64,000 bases of DNA from JAAFIP01 sp963775085 (GTDB taxonomy: Bacteria; Pseudomonadota; Gammaproteobacteria; Burkholderiales; Burkholderiaceae_C): the NCBI GenBank assembly GCA_963775085.1, contig CAVZHO010000005.1:62001-126000 (forward strand), read 5' to 3'. A program made the position numbers and the translations under genes. The notes beneath the pieces were generated by a model. It saw only the letters and a program-made list of their open reading frames with translations, did no database searches and was not told the origin of the DNA. Of this stretch, positions 7,761 through 17,266 are shown in pieces. Each line of letters opens with the position of its first letter. Position 1 is the first letter of the stretch.

Positions 7761-8069
7761 ATGCCTGCAGCCAGAGCCGATACTAAAATCATCGACGAAA
7801 TACACCGAATATCAGACAAGCGCGGCAATGGGCAATTGCGGCGAGAGGTATGGGAGAACGCCAAAGGCGAGGTCACGCGCTACAACCTGGCCAATGTCAA
7901 CCATGCGCTATTTCAGGGTGACAACGGGCGAGTGCTGGGCTACGACAACCAGCACGGCTACCACCATCGCCATTATTTTGGCAAGGTGAGTGCCGTCTCG
8001 TTTGTGAGTTTTGAAGAGGTAGAAATTCAGTTTGAAGCCGATTGGCTAGCGCTTAGGAGTCCCACATGA
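7761..8069 (+). CDS. TumE-type (DUF6516) toxin
   Basis: A 102-residue protein with the pattern RYNLANVNHALFQGDNGRVL followed by GYDNQHGYHHRHYFG, which I recognise as the DUF6516 family described as the TumE toxin. Its stop overlaps the start of a helix-turn-helix gene as ATGA, the toxin-first order reported for TumE-TumA. A strong promoter abuts the start codon. The function is by family recognition. A decayed second copy lies 1.4 kb upstream. Confidence 0.75.
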   Translation: MPAARADTKIIDEIHRISDKRGNGQLRREVWENAKGEVTRYNLANVNHALFQGDNGRVLGYDNQHGYHHRHYFGKVSAVSFVSFEEVEIQFEADWLALRSPT

Positions 8070-8440
8070 AAAACGTAATTGTTAAAACGGCTGATGAGCA
8101 AGACTTCTTTGCCCGTGGCCGCCGCATCGCCAAAGCAGCCGACGCGGGCAAACGGTTGCCACGCGAAACCGTCATCAGCTTTGAAGAACCGGCGGACTTG
8201 CTGCGCGTACTCACCAGCGCCCGGTTGGATTTGTTTCGCGCCATATTGGCGCAAGCCGACTCCATCACTGGCATCGCCACCCGATTGCACCGGGACCGCA
8301 GTGCGGTGAAACGCGATGTGGACGAACTGGCCCTAGCAGGCTTGATTTCGGTAGAAGAAGAAGTCCTGCCCGGTCACGGGCGCATGAAGCGTGTGCGGGC
8401 GGTGGGGCAACGGTTGACTTTGCAGGCGCAGTTGGGTTGA
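8066..8440 (+). CDS. TumA-type HTH antitoxin (HVO_A0114-like)
   Basis: A 124-residue DNA-binding protein. The N-terminus MKNVIVKTADEQDFFARGRR leads to SFEEPADLLRVLTSARLDLF and then a winged-helix region: ILAQADSITGIATRLHRDRS, then VKRDVDELALAGLI. This matches the putative DNA-binding proteins paired with DUF6516 toxins. It is translationally coupled to the toxin. It probably represses the promoter at 7727-7755 and neutralises the toxin. Confidence 0.75.
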   Translation: MKNVIVKTADEQDFFARGRRIAKAADAGKRLPRETVISFEEPADLLRVLTSARLDLFRAILAQADSITGIATRLHRDRSAVKRDVDELALAGLISVEEEVLPGHGRMKRVRAVGQRLTLQAQLG

Positions 8441-8460
8441 TTTCAAACTGGGAAATGTAA

Positions 8461-9081
8461 ATGCCAAATCAACCTGATATCTCAAAGTACTGTGATCAGA
8501 TGGAGGAGATCAAATTGCGGATAAGTGCAGTGGATTTTCTTATTGGTGGCTCCACAGTGGCGCTTTATCAACGCATCACCATTGAGTCTGTGTACCTTCA
8601 GTTTCGGAAAATACTGGAACTGATTGCAATGGCATCGTTGGTAGCGAACAAAGAATCGATGGAACGCATACACAATGGAATTGAAAAATTTTGGAACGCA
8701 GACTTGATATTGAAAGATTTAGGAAAAATTAATCCCGATTTTTACCCAAAACCTGTGTTTGAAAAACCCCATGCTGACTCTCGAGTCAAACATGAATTGG
8801 TCGAAGGACAAAGTGATTATTTGACACGGGAGGAGTTCGTCCGACTGTACAAAATTTGTGGAAAAGTGATGCACGCGGACAACCCCTTGGGACGAAAAGC
8901 AAACTACTCTACACTTCAATCACAGATGCCAAGCTGGAAGCAAAAATTAGTCAACCTGTTAAGTAATCATACGACACGACTCGTTGGGAATCTCAATATG
9001 TATGTGATTCACATGCAGGAAGATAGGGATGAAAAAGTACATGGATATACTTGCACGCCTGCCGTCCCTCCAAGCATCTAA
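8461..9081 (+). CDS. Hypothetical protein, AT-rich orphan
   Basis: A 206-residue protein that I do not recognise. It is soluble, mostly helical in appearance, with no signal peptide or membrane segment. Base composition is much lower in GC than its neighbours and codons are AT-rich, which suggests transfer. It starts 20 bp after the TumA-type gene and could be its third operon member. The region QSDYLTREEFVRLYKICGKV is the most motif-like part. It ends convergent with dbpA. Confidence 0.65.
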   Translation: MPNQPDISKYCDQMEEIKLRISAVDFLIGGSTVALYQRITIESVYLQFRKILELIAMASLVANKESMERIHNGIEKFWNADLILKDLGKINPDFYPKPVFEKPHADSRVKHELVEGQSDYLTREEFVRLYKICGKVMHADNPLGRKANYSTLQSQMPSWKQKLVNLLSNHTTRLVGNLNMYVIHMQEDRDEKVHGYTCTPAVPPSI

Positions 9082-9132
9082 CCAGACGCCAATCCCCGTT
9101 TTTGCTATTGTGCTTTTGAGTTTGTACACAGG

Positions 9133-10515
<1,383 letters not shown>

Positions 10516-10538
10516 AGACCCATTATCGGTGGATGCGC

Positions 10539-11918
10539 TTAAAGCAATGACCTGACCAATTCCATCGCCTGCTCTACCCGCTCCACCGGGTGAATCGTCA
10601 GCCCCTCAAACTCCTTCATCTGCGACTTTTTCGGCGCGTTGGCTTTGGGCACGATGGCGACGCTAAAACCCAGTTTGGCGGCTTCTTTCAGCCGCTCCTG
10701 GCCGCGCGGCGCGGGGCGCACCTCGCCTGCCAAACCGACCTCGCCAAAGGCGATGAAGCCCTTGGGCAGGGGCTTGCCGCGCAGGCTGCTGGTGATCGAC
10801 AGCATGACGGCCAAGTCCGCCGCAGGCTCGGTGATGCGCACGCCGCCCACGGCGTTGACGAACACGTCCTGGTCCATGCAGGCCACACCCGCATGGCGGT
10901 GCAGCACCGCCAGCAGCATGGCCAGGCGGTCTTTGTCCAGGCCGACGGACAAGCGTCTGGGCGATGGCCCGCCGCTATCGACCAGGGCCTGAATTTCCAC
11001 CAGCATGGGCCGCGTGCCTTCCAGCGTGACCATCACGCAGCTACCGGGAACCGGTTCGGAATGCTGGCTGAGAAAGATGGCGCTCGGGTTGCTCACGCCC
11101 TTCAGGCCTTTCTCGGTCATGGCAAACACGCCAATCTCATTCACGGCACCAAAGCGGTTTTTAATCGCCCGCACCAGGCGAAAGCTGCTGTGTGTGTCGC
11201 CCTCAAAATACAACACGGTATCCACCATATGCTCCAGCACGCGCGGCCCGGCCAGTGTGCCTTCTTTGGTGACATGGCCCACCAGAACAATAGCGGTACC
11301 GCTACTTTTTGCATAGCGCGTGAGGTGCGCCGCGCATTCACGCACCTGGGCCACCGAGCCGGGCGCGCTGGTAAGCTGGTCGGAGTACACGGTCTGGATC
11401 GAGTCGATCACCGCGATATTGGGGGCCTGCGCTTCCAGCGTAACCAGGATTTTTTCCAGTTGCGTCTCGGCCATCACCTTCACCTGGCTGCCGACAATGC
11501 CCAGCCTGCGCGAGCGCAGCGCCACCTGCGCACCGCTTTCTTCGCCGGTCACGTACAACGCGTTCATGCCGCCGCGCTGCAAGGTGTCCAGCGCCTGCAG
11601 CAGGAGGGTAGATTTGCCAATGCCGGGGTCGCCACCGATCAACACGACGCCGCCTTCGACAATCCCGCCGCCCAGCACCCGGTCCAGCTCGTCTTGCCCG
11701 GTGGGGGTACGGTCAAAATCGGTGGCCTCAATATCGCACAGTGCCTGCACCGGCGCGGCGGCGGTGAGCGAGGCAAAGCGGTTCTTTGCCGGTGCGGCGT
11801 TCTCAGCCACCGACTCGATCAGCGTGTTCCACGCATGGCAAGCCGTGCATTTGCCCAGCCACTTCGGGCTGGTGCCGCCGCATTCGGAACAGGTGTAGAC
11901 AGTTTTTTCTTTGGCCAT
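10539..11918 (-). CDS. radA: DNA repair protein RadA
   Basis: A 459-residue branch-migration helicase in homologous recombination. It has an N-terminal four-cysteine zinc finger (CSECGG...CTAC), a RecA-like ATPase with Walker A GGDPGIGKST, the RadA-specific KNRFG motif, and a C-terminal Lon-protease-like domain (DVFVNAVGGVRI, IAFGEVGLAGEVRP). It is transcribed divergently from hpaG1 with about 60 bp between them. Confidence 0.96.
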   Translation of the reverse strand: MAKEKTVYTCSECGGTSPKWLGKCTACHAWNTLIESVAENAAPAKNRFASLTAAAPVQALCDIEATDFDRTPTGQDELDRVLGGGIVEGGVVLIGGDPGIGKSTLLLQALDTLQRGGMNALYVTGEESGAQVALRSRRLGIVGSQVKVMAETQLEKILVTLEAQAPNIAVIDSIQTVYSDQLTSAPGSVAQVRECAAHLTRYAKSSGTAIVLVGHVTKEGTLAGPRVLEHMVDTVLYFEGDTHSSFRLVRAIKNRFGAVNEIGVFAMTEKGLKGVSNPSAIFLSQHSEPVPGSCVMVTLEGTRPMLVEIQALVDSGGPSPRRLSVGLDKDRLAMLLAVLHRHAGVACMDQDVFVNAVGGVRITEPAADLAVMLSITSSLRGKPLPKGFIAFGEVGLAGEVRPAPRGQERLKEAAKLGFSVAIVPKANAPKKSQMKEFEGLTIHPVERVEQAMELVRSLL

Positions 11919-11981
11919 ACCGAATAATACTGCATTTATATACAGCTATTTGAGGGTTTTGCAATAGCGCACAATTTTGGT

Positions 11982-12686
11982 ATGGACAAGATAATCAGAA
12001 CTTCGACAGAAACGCCCCCGTGGCTCCCGCAAGGCACGGTGTACGGCACCTTGATGAATTTCAAAAATGAGCATGCCGTGCTGGCGGCGCAGATGAACGC
12101 AGCGCCGTATAAAGCCGCACCCCAAGCGCCGGTGCTCTACATCAAAACGGCCAACACCTTTAGCGCGCACGGCAGCGCGATTGTTTTGCCTGCGCAGGTG
12201 CCAGCGGTGCAGGTGCGCGCCTGCCTAGGCCTCATTTTCCAACAAAATACCGCCATAGTCCCTGTCACCAGGACGCAAGCAGCTATACAAAATATAGCGT
12301 CTGTCGTGCTCTTCAATGACCTGACCATTCCGCACGAGAGCTTTTACAGACCGCCAGTCAAGTTCAAATGCCTTGATGGTTTTTTGTGCGCAGGCTCCAT
12401 GCCGCAGGCGCTGCCAGACGTGGCCGCGCTGGATGCGCTCACCGTCACCGTGCGCATCAACGGCGCCGTGGTGCAAACCTTTAGTACGGCAGACATGGTG
12501 CGAACGGCAGCGCAACTGGTGGCCGACGTGGCGGAGTTTATTGACCTGCAGGGCGGCGACGTGCTGCTGCTGGGCAGCCCGTTTGATGCACCGCTGGCAC
12601 GCACTGGCGACATGGTGGAGATCAGCGCGCCGGGCTTTGCGCCGCTGCGCCACAGTCTGGTGGCTGCTACGAAGGAGCCCGTATGA
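11982..12686 (+). CDS. hpaG1: HpaG N-terminal-type isomerase/decarboxylase subunit (FAH family)
   Basis: A 234-residue fumarylacetoacetate-hydrolase-fold protein, the equivalent of the first half of HpaG (5-oxopent-3-ene-1,2,5-tricarboxylate decarboxylase/HHDD isomerase) in homoprotocatechuate degradation. Family landmarks are YGTLMNFKNE, PVLYIKTANTF, and IPHESFYRPPVKFKCLDGF. The expected GR...GYTxxND segment is replaced by residues encoded by repeat A4 (about residues 91-106, AIVPVTRTQAAIQNIA). Whether it is still active is uncertain. Its stop overlaps hpaG2 by four bases. Confidence 0.82.
   Translation: MDKIIRTSTETPPWLPQGTVYGTLMNFKNEHAVLAAQMNAAPYKAAPQAPVLYIKTANTFSAHGSAIVLPAQVPAVQVRACLGLIFQQNTAIVPVTRTQAAIQNIASVVLFNDLTIPHESFYRPPVKFKCLDGFLCAGSMPQALPDVAALDALTVTVRINGAVVQTFSTADMVRTAAQLVADVAEFIDLQGGDVLLLGSPFDAPLARTGDMVEISAPGFAPLRHSLVAATKEPV
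12251..12298 (-). repeat. Family A repeat, copy A4, in frame inside hpaG1
   Basis: Antisense to the gene: GTCC...GGAC (12259-12274), then the GCTATA/TATAGC hairpin (12282-12298). It is read as IVPVTRTQAAIQNIA. The TAA found in this frame in the forward consensus is CAA here, which keeps the frame open. Confidence 0.88.
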
Positions 12687-13450
12687 AACACGCCCGCATC
12701 GTCTATCAAGGCCAGCGCATGAACGCGGTAGAAAGCGAGGGCGCTCTACTGCTCGCTAGTGGCGAGCGTGTGGCTTTTGATGCCGTCACCTGGCTGCCGC
12801 CATTGCAAGACGTTCCCCGCCCGCGCACTATCCTGGCCCTGGGCCTGAACTACGTCGACCACGCCAAAGAGCTGGCCTTCAAAGCGCCCGATGAGCCGCT
12901 GGCTTTTGTCAAAGGCCAAAGCAGTTTAATCGGCCACCGCCAGCACACCATTCGCCCGCCGGGCGTGCAGATGATGCACTATGAATGCGAGCTGGCGGTG
13001 GTGATAGGCCGCACCGCCAAGCAGGTGCGCAAAGCCGATGCCTATGACTTCATCGCGGGTTACACCGTGGCCAATGATTACGCCATCCGCGATTACCTGG
13101 AAAACTGGTACCGCCCGAACTTGCGCGTCAAAGGCCGCCCTACCTGCACACCGCTGGGGCCGTGGTTGGTGGATGCAGCCGACATTGCCGACCCGATGCA
13201 GCTTGCTTTGCAAACCACCGTCAACGGTGTCGTTACCCAAAGCGGCAACACGCGCGATATGATTTTTGACGTGCCCACGTTGATTGAATATTTCAGCAGC
13301 TTTATGACTTTGCAGCCTGGGGATTTAATCTTGACGGGCACCCCCGATGGGGTGGTGGATTGTCCTTCTGGAAGCCGAATCGTTTGCACCATTGAAGACA
13401 TTGGGCAACTCAGCAATACTGTAGTTAGCATTGATGACATCGAGGAATAA
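12683..13450 (+). CDS. hpaG2: HpaG C-terminal-type isomerase/decarboxylase subunit (FAH family)
   Basis: A 255-residue FAH-fold enzyme, the second half of HpaG, catalysing decarboxylation and isomerisation after ring cleavage and oxidation. Diagnostic segments are GLNYVDHAKEL, the metal-binding YECELAVVIGR, GYTVANDYAIRDY, KGRPTCTPLGPWLV and LTGTPDGV. It is coupled to hpaG1 by an ATGA overlap, and the two subunits probably work as a pair. Confidence 0.88.
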   Translation: MKHARIVYQGQRMNAVESEGALLLASGERVAFDAVTWLPPLQDVPRPRTILALGLNYVDHAKELAFKAPDEPLAFVKGQSSLIGHRQHTIRPPGVQMMHYECELAVVIGRTAKQVRKADAYDFIAGYTVANDYAIRDYLENWYRPNLRVKGRPTCTPLGPWLVDAADIADPMQLALQTTVNGVVTQSGNTRDMIFDVPTLIEYFSSFMTLQPGDLILTGTPDGVVDCPSGSRIVCTIEDIGQLSNTVVSIDDIEE

Positions 13451-13454
13451 GATC

Positions 13455-14249
13455 ATGCAGATACGACATCAAATTCATTTCTGTAAATCCTCACAAAAAC
13501 TGCTTATAGCTGGCCTGACTTTTCTATTGCTGGTTGGAAGTGCATTTGCGCAAAGTATTCCAGCCGGAAAATATCAATCGCATGGTTATGGATTCATGAC
13601 CATTGAGTCGCCAAATGCGAAAGGCGTGCAAGCGTTCACAATCGAATCAAATGGAGCAAATGGGCATGTTTGTGGTCTTGATGGACATATTCAGAAAGGC
13701 ATTGCAATCGACTTGGTCGATAGGAAAAGTCAGAATACGCTCTGTAATATCACATTTAAGCAGCAAAAGAATAATGCTGTTTTGGTGGAAATACCAGAAC
13801 AGAATGAGCATTGCAGAGCTTTCTGTGGAGCACGCGCTGGGTTTGACGGACTATACGCTATACCTCCCCAAGCATGTAAGCCAAACTCCGTGACGCATAG
13901 CAGGCAAGCTTTTATTAAGCATTACAAAAATAAGCAGTATCAACTAGCCCGAAATGTACTGGAGTCGACTCACAACGACTGTAAGGATTGGATTTTTTGG
14001 ACTGACGAATTAGATATCCGCAATGACCTTGCAATTACTTATTACTTCCTCAAAGACAAGCAAGCGTGCATTCAAGTTCTAAAGCCGTTTACAGATATCA
14101 ATATTACTAAAACCGCCCCAATTGAGGATGCTGATAGTAACGTATGGGATTTGATTGGGTCACAACCTAGCTATCAGGACTGGGCGCAAAAAGCTATCGT
14201 TGCAGCCAGAACTAATCTGAAGTTTTGCGGATACAAGTTCAGCGGATAG
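13455..14249 (+). CDS. Secreted hypothetical protein inserted in the hpa operon
   Basis: A 264-residue protein with a clear signal peptide (LLIAGLTFLLLVGSAFA, then AQS). A first domain ends in a cysteine-rich motif (CRAFCGARAGFDGLY...C), and a helical second domain follows. I do not recognise the family; the cysteine motif recalls small periplasmic inhibitor-like proteins but this is only a resemblance. Base composition is far more AT-rich than in the flanking hpa genes, suggesting acquisition. It starts 2 bp after hpaG2 and ends 8 bp before hpaE, so it is cotranscribed without breaking the operon. Confidence 0.7.
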   Translation: MQIRHQIHFCKSSQKLLIAGLTFLLLVGSAFAQSIPAGKYQSHGYGFMTIESPNAKGVQAFTIESNGANGHVCGLDGHIQKGIAIDLVDRKSQNTLCNITFKQQKNNAVLVEIPEQNEHCRAFCGARAGFDGLYAIPPQACKPNSVTHSRQAFIKHYKNKQYQLARNVLESTHNDCKDWIFWTDELDIRNDLAITYYFLKDKQACIQVLKPFTDINITKTAPIEDADSNVWDLIGSQPSYQDWAQKAIVAARTNLKFCGYKFSG

Positions 14250-14257
14250 GACCACTA

Positions 14258-15733
14258 ATGTTGCAACAAATCAACCATCTCATCAACGGCAAACACGTCA
14301 GCAGCGCCACCACGCTGGACACCATCAACCCCGCCACGCAAGAAGTGCTGGCGCAAGTATCTGCGGGCGGCGAACAAGAGGTCAACGCCGCCGTCGCCGC
14401 CGCCAAAGCCGCCTTCCCCGCCTGGGCCGCCACACCGCCCGCAGCGCGCGCCAAGATCATGCGCAAACTGGGTGACCTGATCGCGGCCCATGTGCCCGAG
14501 ATTGCCAACACCGAGACCAATGACTGCGGCCAAGTCATCGCCCAAACGGGCAAGCAACTCATCCCGCGCGCGGCGGACAACTTTTATTATTTTGCCGAGA
14601 TGTGCACTCGCGTGGACGGCCACACCTACCCGACCGAAACGCACCTGAACTACACCCTGTTCCACCCCGTCGGCGTGTGCGCGCTGGTCAGCCCGTGGAA
14701 TGTGCCCTTCATGACGGCCACCTGGAAGACGGCGCCCTGCCTGGCGTTTGGCAATACAGCGGTGCTCAAGATGAGCGAACTTTCCCCCATGAGCGCCGCA
14801 CGCCTGGGCGAGCTGGCGCTGGAAGCTGGTGTGCCGCCCGGGGTACTCAACATCTTGCACGGCACCGGCAAAGACGCTGGCGAGCCGCTGTGCCGCCACC
14901 CCGATGTGCGCGCCATCTCGTTCACTGGTAGCACCGTCACAGGCAATCGCATCGTGCAGGCCGCAGGGCTCAAGAAATTCAGCATGGAGCTGGGCGGAAA
15001 ATCGCCCTTCGTCATCTTTGATGATGCCAACCTGGAGCGCGCACTGGATGCCGCCGTCTTCATGATCTTCAGCAACAACGGCGAGCGCTGCACGGCGGGC
15101 AGCCGCATCTTGGTGCAAGAGAGTATCTACAAGGAATTTAGCGCCCGCTTTGCGCAACGCGCTATGAAAATTGCGGTGGGTGACCCGCTGGACGACAAAA
15201 CCATCGTCGGCCCGATGATCACGCAAGCCCATCTGGCCAAAGTGCGCAGCTACATCGAGCTGGGCTCCAAAGAAGGTGCCACACTGCTGTGCGGCGGGCT
15301 GGATCGTCCCACGTACGCCCCTGCGTTGCCCGAGCGCGTGAAGCATGGCAACTACGTCTGGCCCACCGTCTTTGCCGACGTGGACAACCGCATGAAGATC
15401 GCCCAGGACGAAATCTTCGGCCCCGTGGCCTGCCTCATCCCCTTCAAAGACGAGGCCCACGCCGTGCAACTGGCCAACGCCACGCAGTACGGCCTCTCCA
15501 GCTACGTGTGGACCGAAAACATTGGCCGCGCCCACCGCGTCGCCGCGCAGATTGAGGCCGGCATGTGCTTCGTCAACAGCCAAAACGTGCGCGACCTGCG
15601 CCAGCCCTTCGGCGGCACCAAGGCCAGCGGCACCGGGCGCGAGGGCGGCAGCTGGAGCTATGAGGTGTTTTTGGAGCCGAAGAATATCGCAGTATCCTTA
15701 GGCTCACACCACATACCCCATTGGGGGGCGTAA
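14258..15733 (+). CDS. hpaE: 5-carboxymethyl-2-hydroxymuconate semialdehyde dehydrogenase
   Basis: A 491-residue NAD-dependent aldehyde dehydrogenase oxidising the ring-cleavage product in homoprotocatechuate degradation. Key motifs are SPWNVPFMTATWK, the FTGSTVTG nucleotide loop, ELGGKSPFV with the general-base Glu, and the catalytic Cys in NNGERCTAGSR. The ATG at 14258 is chosen (MLQQINHLINGKHV). Its place in the hpa operon supports the specific assignment. Confidence 0.92.
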   Translation: MLQQINHLINGKHVSSATTLDTINPATQEVLAQVSAGGEQEVNAAVAAAKAAFPAWAATPPAARAKIMRKLGDLIAAHVPEIANTETNDCGQVIAQTGKQLIPRAADNFYYFAEMCTRVDGHTYPTETHLNYTLFHPVGVCALVSPWNVPFMTATWKTAPCLAFGNTAVLKMSELSPMSAARLGELALEAGVPPGVLNILHGTGKDAGEPLCRHPDVRAISFTGSTVTGNRIVQAAGLKKFSMELGGKSPFVIFDDANLERALDAAVFMIFSNNGERCTAGSRILVQESIYKEFSARFAQRAMKIAVGDPLDDKTIVGPMITQAHLAKVRSYIELGSKEGATLLCGGLDRPTYAPALPERVKHGNYVWPTVFADVDNRMKIAQDEIFGPVACLIPFKDEAHAVQLANATQYGLSSYVWTENIGRAHRVAAQIEAGMCFVNSQNVRDLRQPFGGTKASGTGREGGSWSYEVFLEPKNIAVSLGSHHIPHWGA

Positions 15734-15752
15734 ATATACTGAGGCAATCCTT

Positions 15753-16178
15753 ATGCAAAACACGCTGATTTTCTATCCCCTGTGCGCCATGGCGCTGCTC
15801 ATATTAATCGTCACGGTATTTATGCTGCGCGAGCGCGTAGGCGAATTCAAATCGCGTCGCATCCATCCGCAAAAGCTGCCCAGCAGTTCGCAGATGCAGG
15901 GCGTGCTGGAGAACACCCGCGCCGCCGACAATTACAAAAACCTGTTCGAGATGCCCGTGCTGTTCTATCTGCTGTGCGTGCTGCTGCATCTGACGCAGCA
16001 GGTCAGCGTGGGCATGTTGGTGGCCGCGTGGCTGTATGTGGTGCTGCGCTGCATCCATAGCTTTATCCATATCGGCTACAACAAAGTGATGGATCGATTT
16101 AAGGTGTTTCTGGCCAGCGCGGCTTTGCTGTTTGGCATGTGGATTGCGTTTTTTATCCAACTGATGACCAAGGCCTAG
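15753..16178 (+). CDS. MAPEG family membrane protein
   Basis: A 141-residue protein with four hydrophobic segments. The MAPEG signature ENTRAADNYKNLFEMPVLFY sits after the first one. Family members include glutathione transferases and other small membrane proteins; the role here is unknown. It lies between hpaE and hpaD in the same transcript, which is not part of the standard pathway. Confidence 0.8.
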   Translation: MQNTLIFYPLCAMALLILIVTVFMLRERVGEFKSRRIHPQKLPSSSQMQGVLENTRAADNYKNLFEMPVLFYLLCVLLHLTQQVSVGMLVAAWLYVVLRCIHSFIHIGYNKVMDRFKVFLASAALLFGMWIAFFIQLMTKA

Positions 16179-16214
16179 CCATGGGAACTCTCGAAAGCAA
16201 TGGAGGCGCTCGTT

Positions 16215-17090
16215 ATGGGTAAGCTCGCTTTGGCCGCCAAAATCACCCACGTACCGTCGATGTACCTGTGCGAGTTCCCTGGCCCGCATTTTGGCAAACG
16301 TGACGCGGCCATTGCCGGGCACAAGGAGATTGACCGCCGCTGCCGCGCGCTGGGCGTAGACACCATCGTGGTGTTTGACGTGCACTGGCAGGTCAATAGC
16401 GAATACCACATCAACTGCGGCCCCGCGTTCAAGGGCATCTACACCAGCAACGAGCTGCCGCATTTCATCAAAAACATGCCATATGCCTACCCCGGCAACC
16501 CGGCGCTGGGCCACCTGATGGCCGACATGGCCAACGCCATGGGCATCAAAAGCCGCGCCCACAGCGACACCACGCTAGAGCTGGAGTACGGCACCCTGGT
16601 GCCCATGCGCTACATGAATGCCGACCAGCATTACAAGGTGATTTGCGTCAGCGCCTGGTGCGACTGGCACGACCTGACCGAGAGTGGAAAGTTTGGCCTG
16701 GCCGTGCGCCGCGCGATTGAAGAGCAGTACGACGGCACGGTGGCCATCTTTGCCAGCGGAAGCCTCAGCCACCACTTTGCCGACAACGGCCGCGCCCCCG
16801 AGTTTGCCTTTAAAACCTACAACGCGTTTTTGGAGCAGGTCGATCACAAAGTGGTGGAGCTATGGGAAAAAGGCGACTGGAAAACCTTTATCGACATGCT
16901 GCCCATGTACAACGAGAAATGCTATGGCGAAGGCGACATGCACGACACCGCCATGCTGCTGGGCGCTTTAGGCTGGACGGATTACACTGCGCCCGTGGAG
17001 GTGATTACGCCGTATTTTGGGAGTAGTGGTACCGGGCAAATCAATGCGATTTTTCCAGTGACTCCATTGTTAAGCAGACCCACCGGGTAA
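16215..17090 (+). CDS. hpaD: 3,4-dihydroxyphenylacetate 2,3-dioxygenase
   Basis: A 291-residue LigB-superfamily (class III) extradiol dioxygenase that opens the ring of homoprotocatechuate. It closely resembles E. coli HpaD from my knowledge of that protein: MGKLALAAKITHVPSMYL at the N-terminus, DTIVVFDVHW, YTSNELPHFI, LEYGTLVPMRYMN and CYGEGDMHDTAMLLGALGW. The start is set by GGAGG at 16203-16207. The C-terminus is a few residues longer than usual. The family C mini element begins 5 bp after the stop. Confidence 0.94.
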   Translation: MGKLALAAKITHVPSMYLCEFPGPHFGKRDAAIAGHKEIDRRCRALGVDTIVVFDVHWQVNSEYHINCGPAFKGIYTSNELPHFIKNMPYAYPGNPALGHLMADMANAMGIKSRAHSDTTLELEYGTLVPMRYMNADQHYKVICVSAWCDWHDLTESGKFGLAVRRAIEEQYDGTVAIFASGSLSHHFADNGRAPEFAFKTYNAFLEQVDHKVVELWEKGDWKTFIDMLPMYNEKCYGEGDMHDTAMLLGALGWTDYTAPVEVITPYFGSSGTGQINAIFPVTPLLSRPTG

Positions 17091-17094
17091 GACA

Positions 17095-17216
17095 GGTAAC
17101 GCAAAAAGCGCAAAATGAAAACCCAAAATCGCAAAAATTGAGTTGCCAATCATTCATGCATTACCGATGAACTAAGTTTTGCGCTTTTTGCGTTGTTTTT
17201 GCGTTTTTTGCGTTAG
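17095..17216 (+). mobile_element. Family C mini element (122 bp), no intact gene
   Basis: Left end GGTAACGCAAAAAGCGCAAA at 17095 and right end reading GCGCTTTTTGCG...GCGTTAG to 17216 form imperfect inverted repeats of about 40 bp. The left end shares its first 17 bases with the GxxExxY-carrying element at 41480-41941. The roughly 45-bp interior holds only a nine-codon frame (MKTQNRKN) that resembles the repeat-encoded N-terminus of the larger copy. It lies between hpaD and hpaI. Confidence 0.75.
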
Positions 17217-17266
17217 CTCCCCATAGACCTGCGTAACATCAGACACCATTTTTAGAAAGCCGTCCT

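Noticed and set aside
10590..11927. Plus-strand 445-codon frame opposite radA
   Set aside because: Antisense shadow of radA; the translated sequence is His/Gln/Arg-rich without domain features.
14255..15583. Minus-strand 442-codon frame opposite hpaE
   Set aside because: Antisense shadow of a clear aldehyde dehydrogenase; no motif and no ribosome-binding site.
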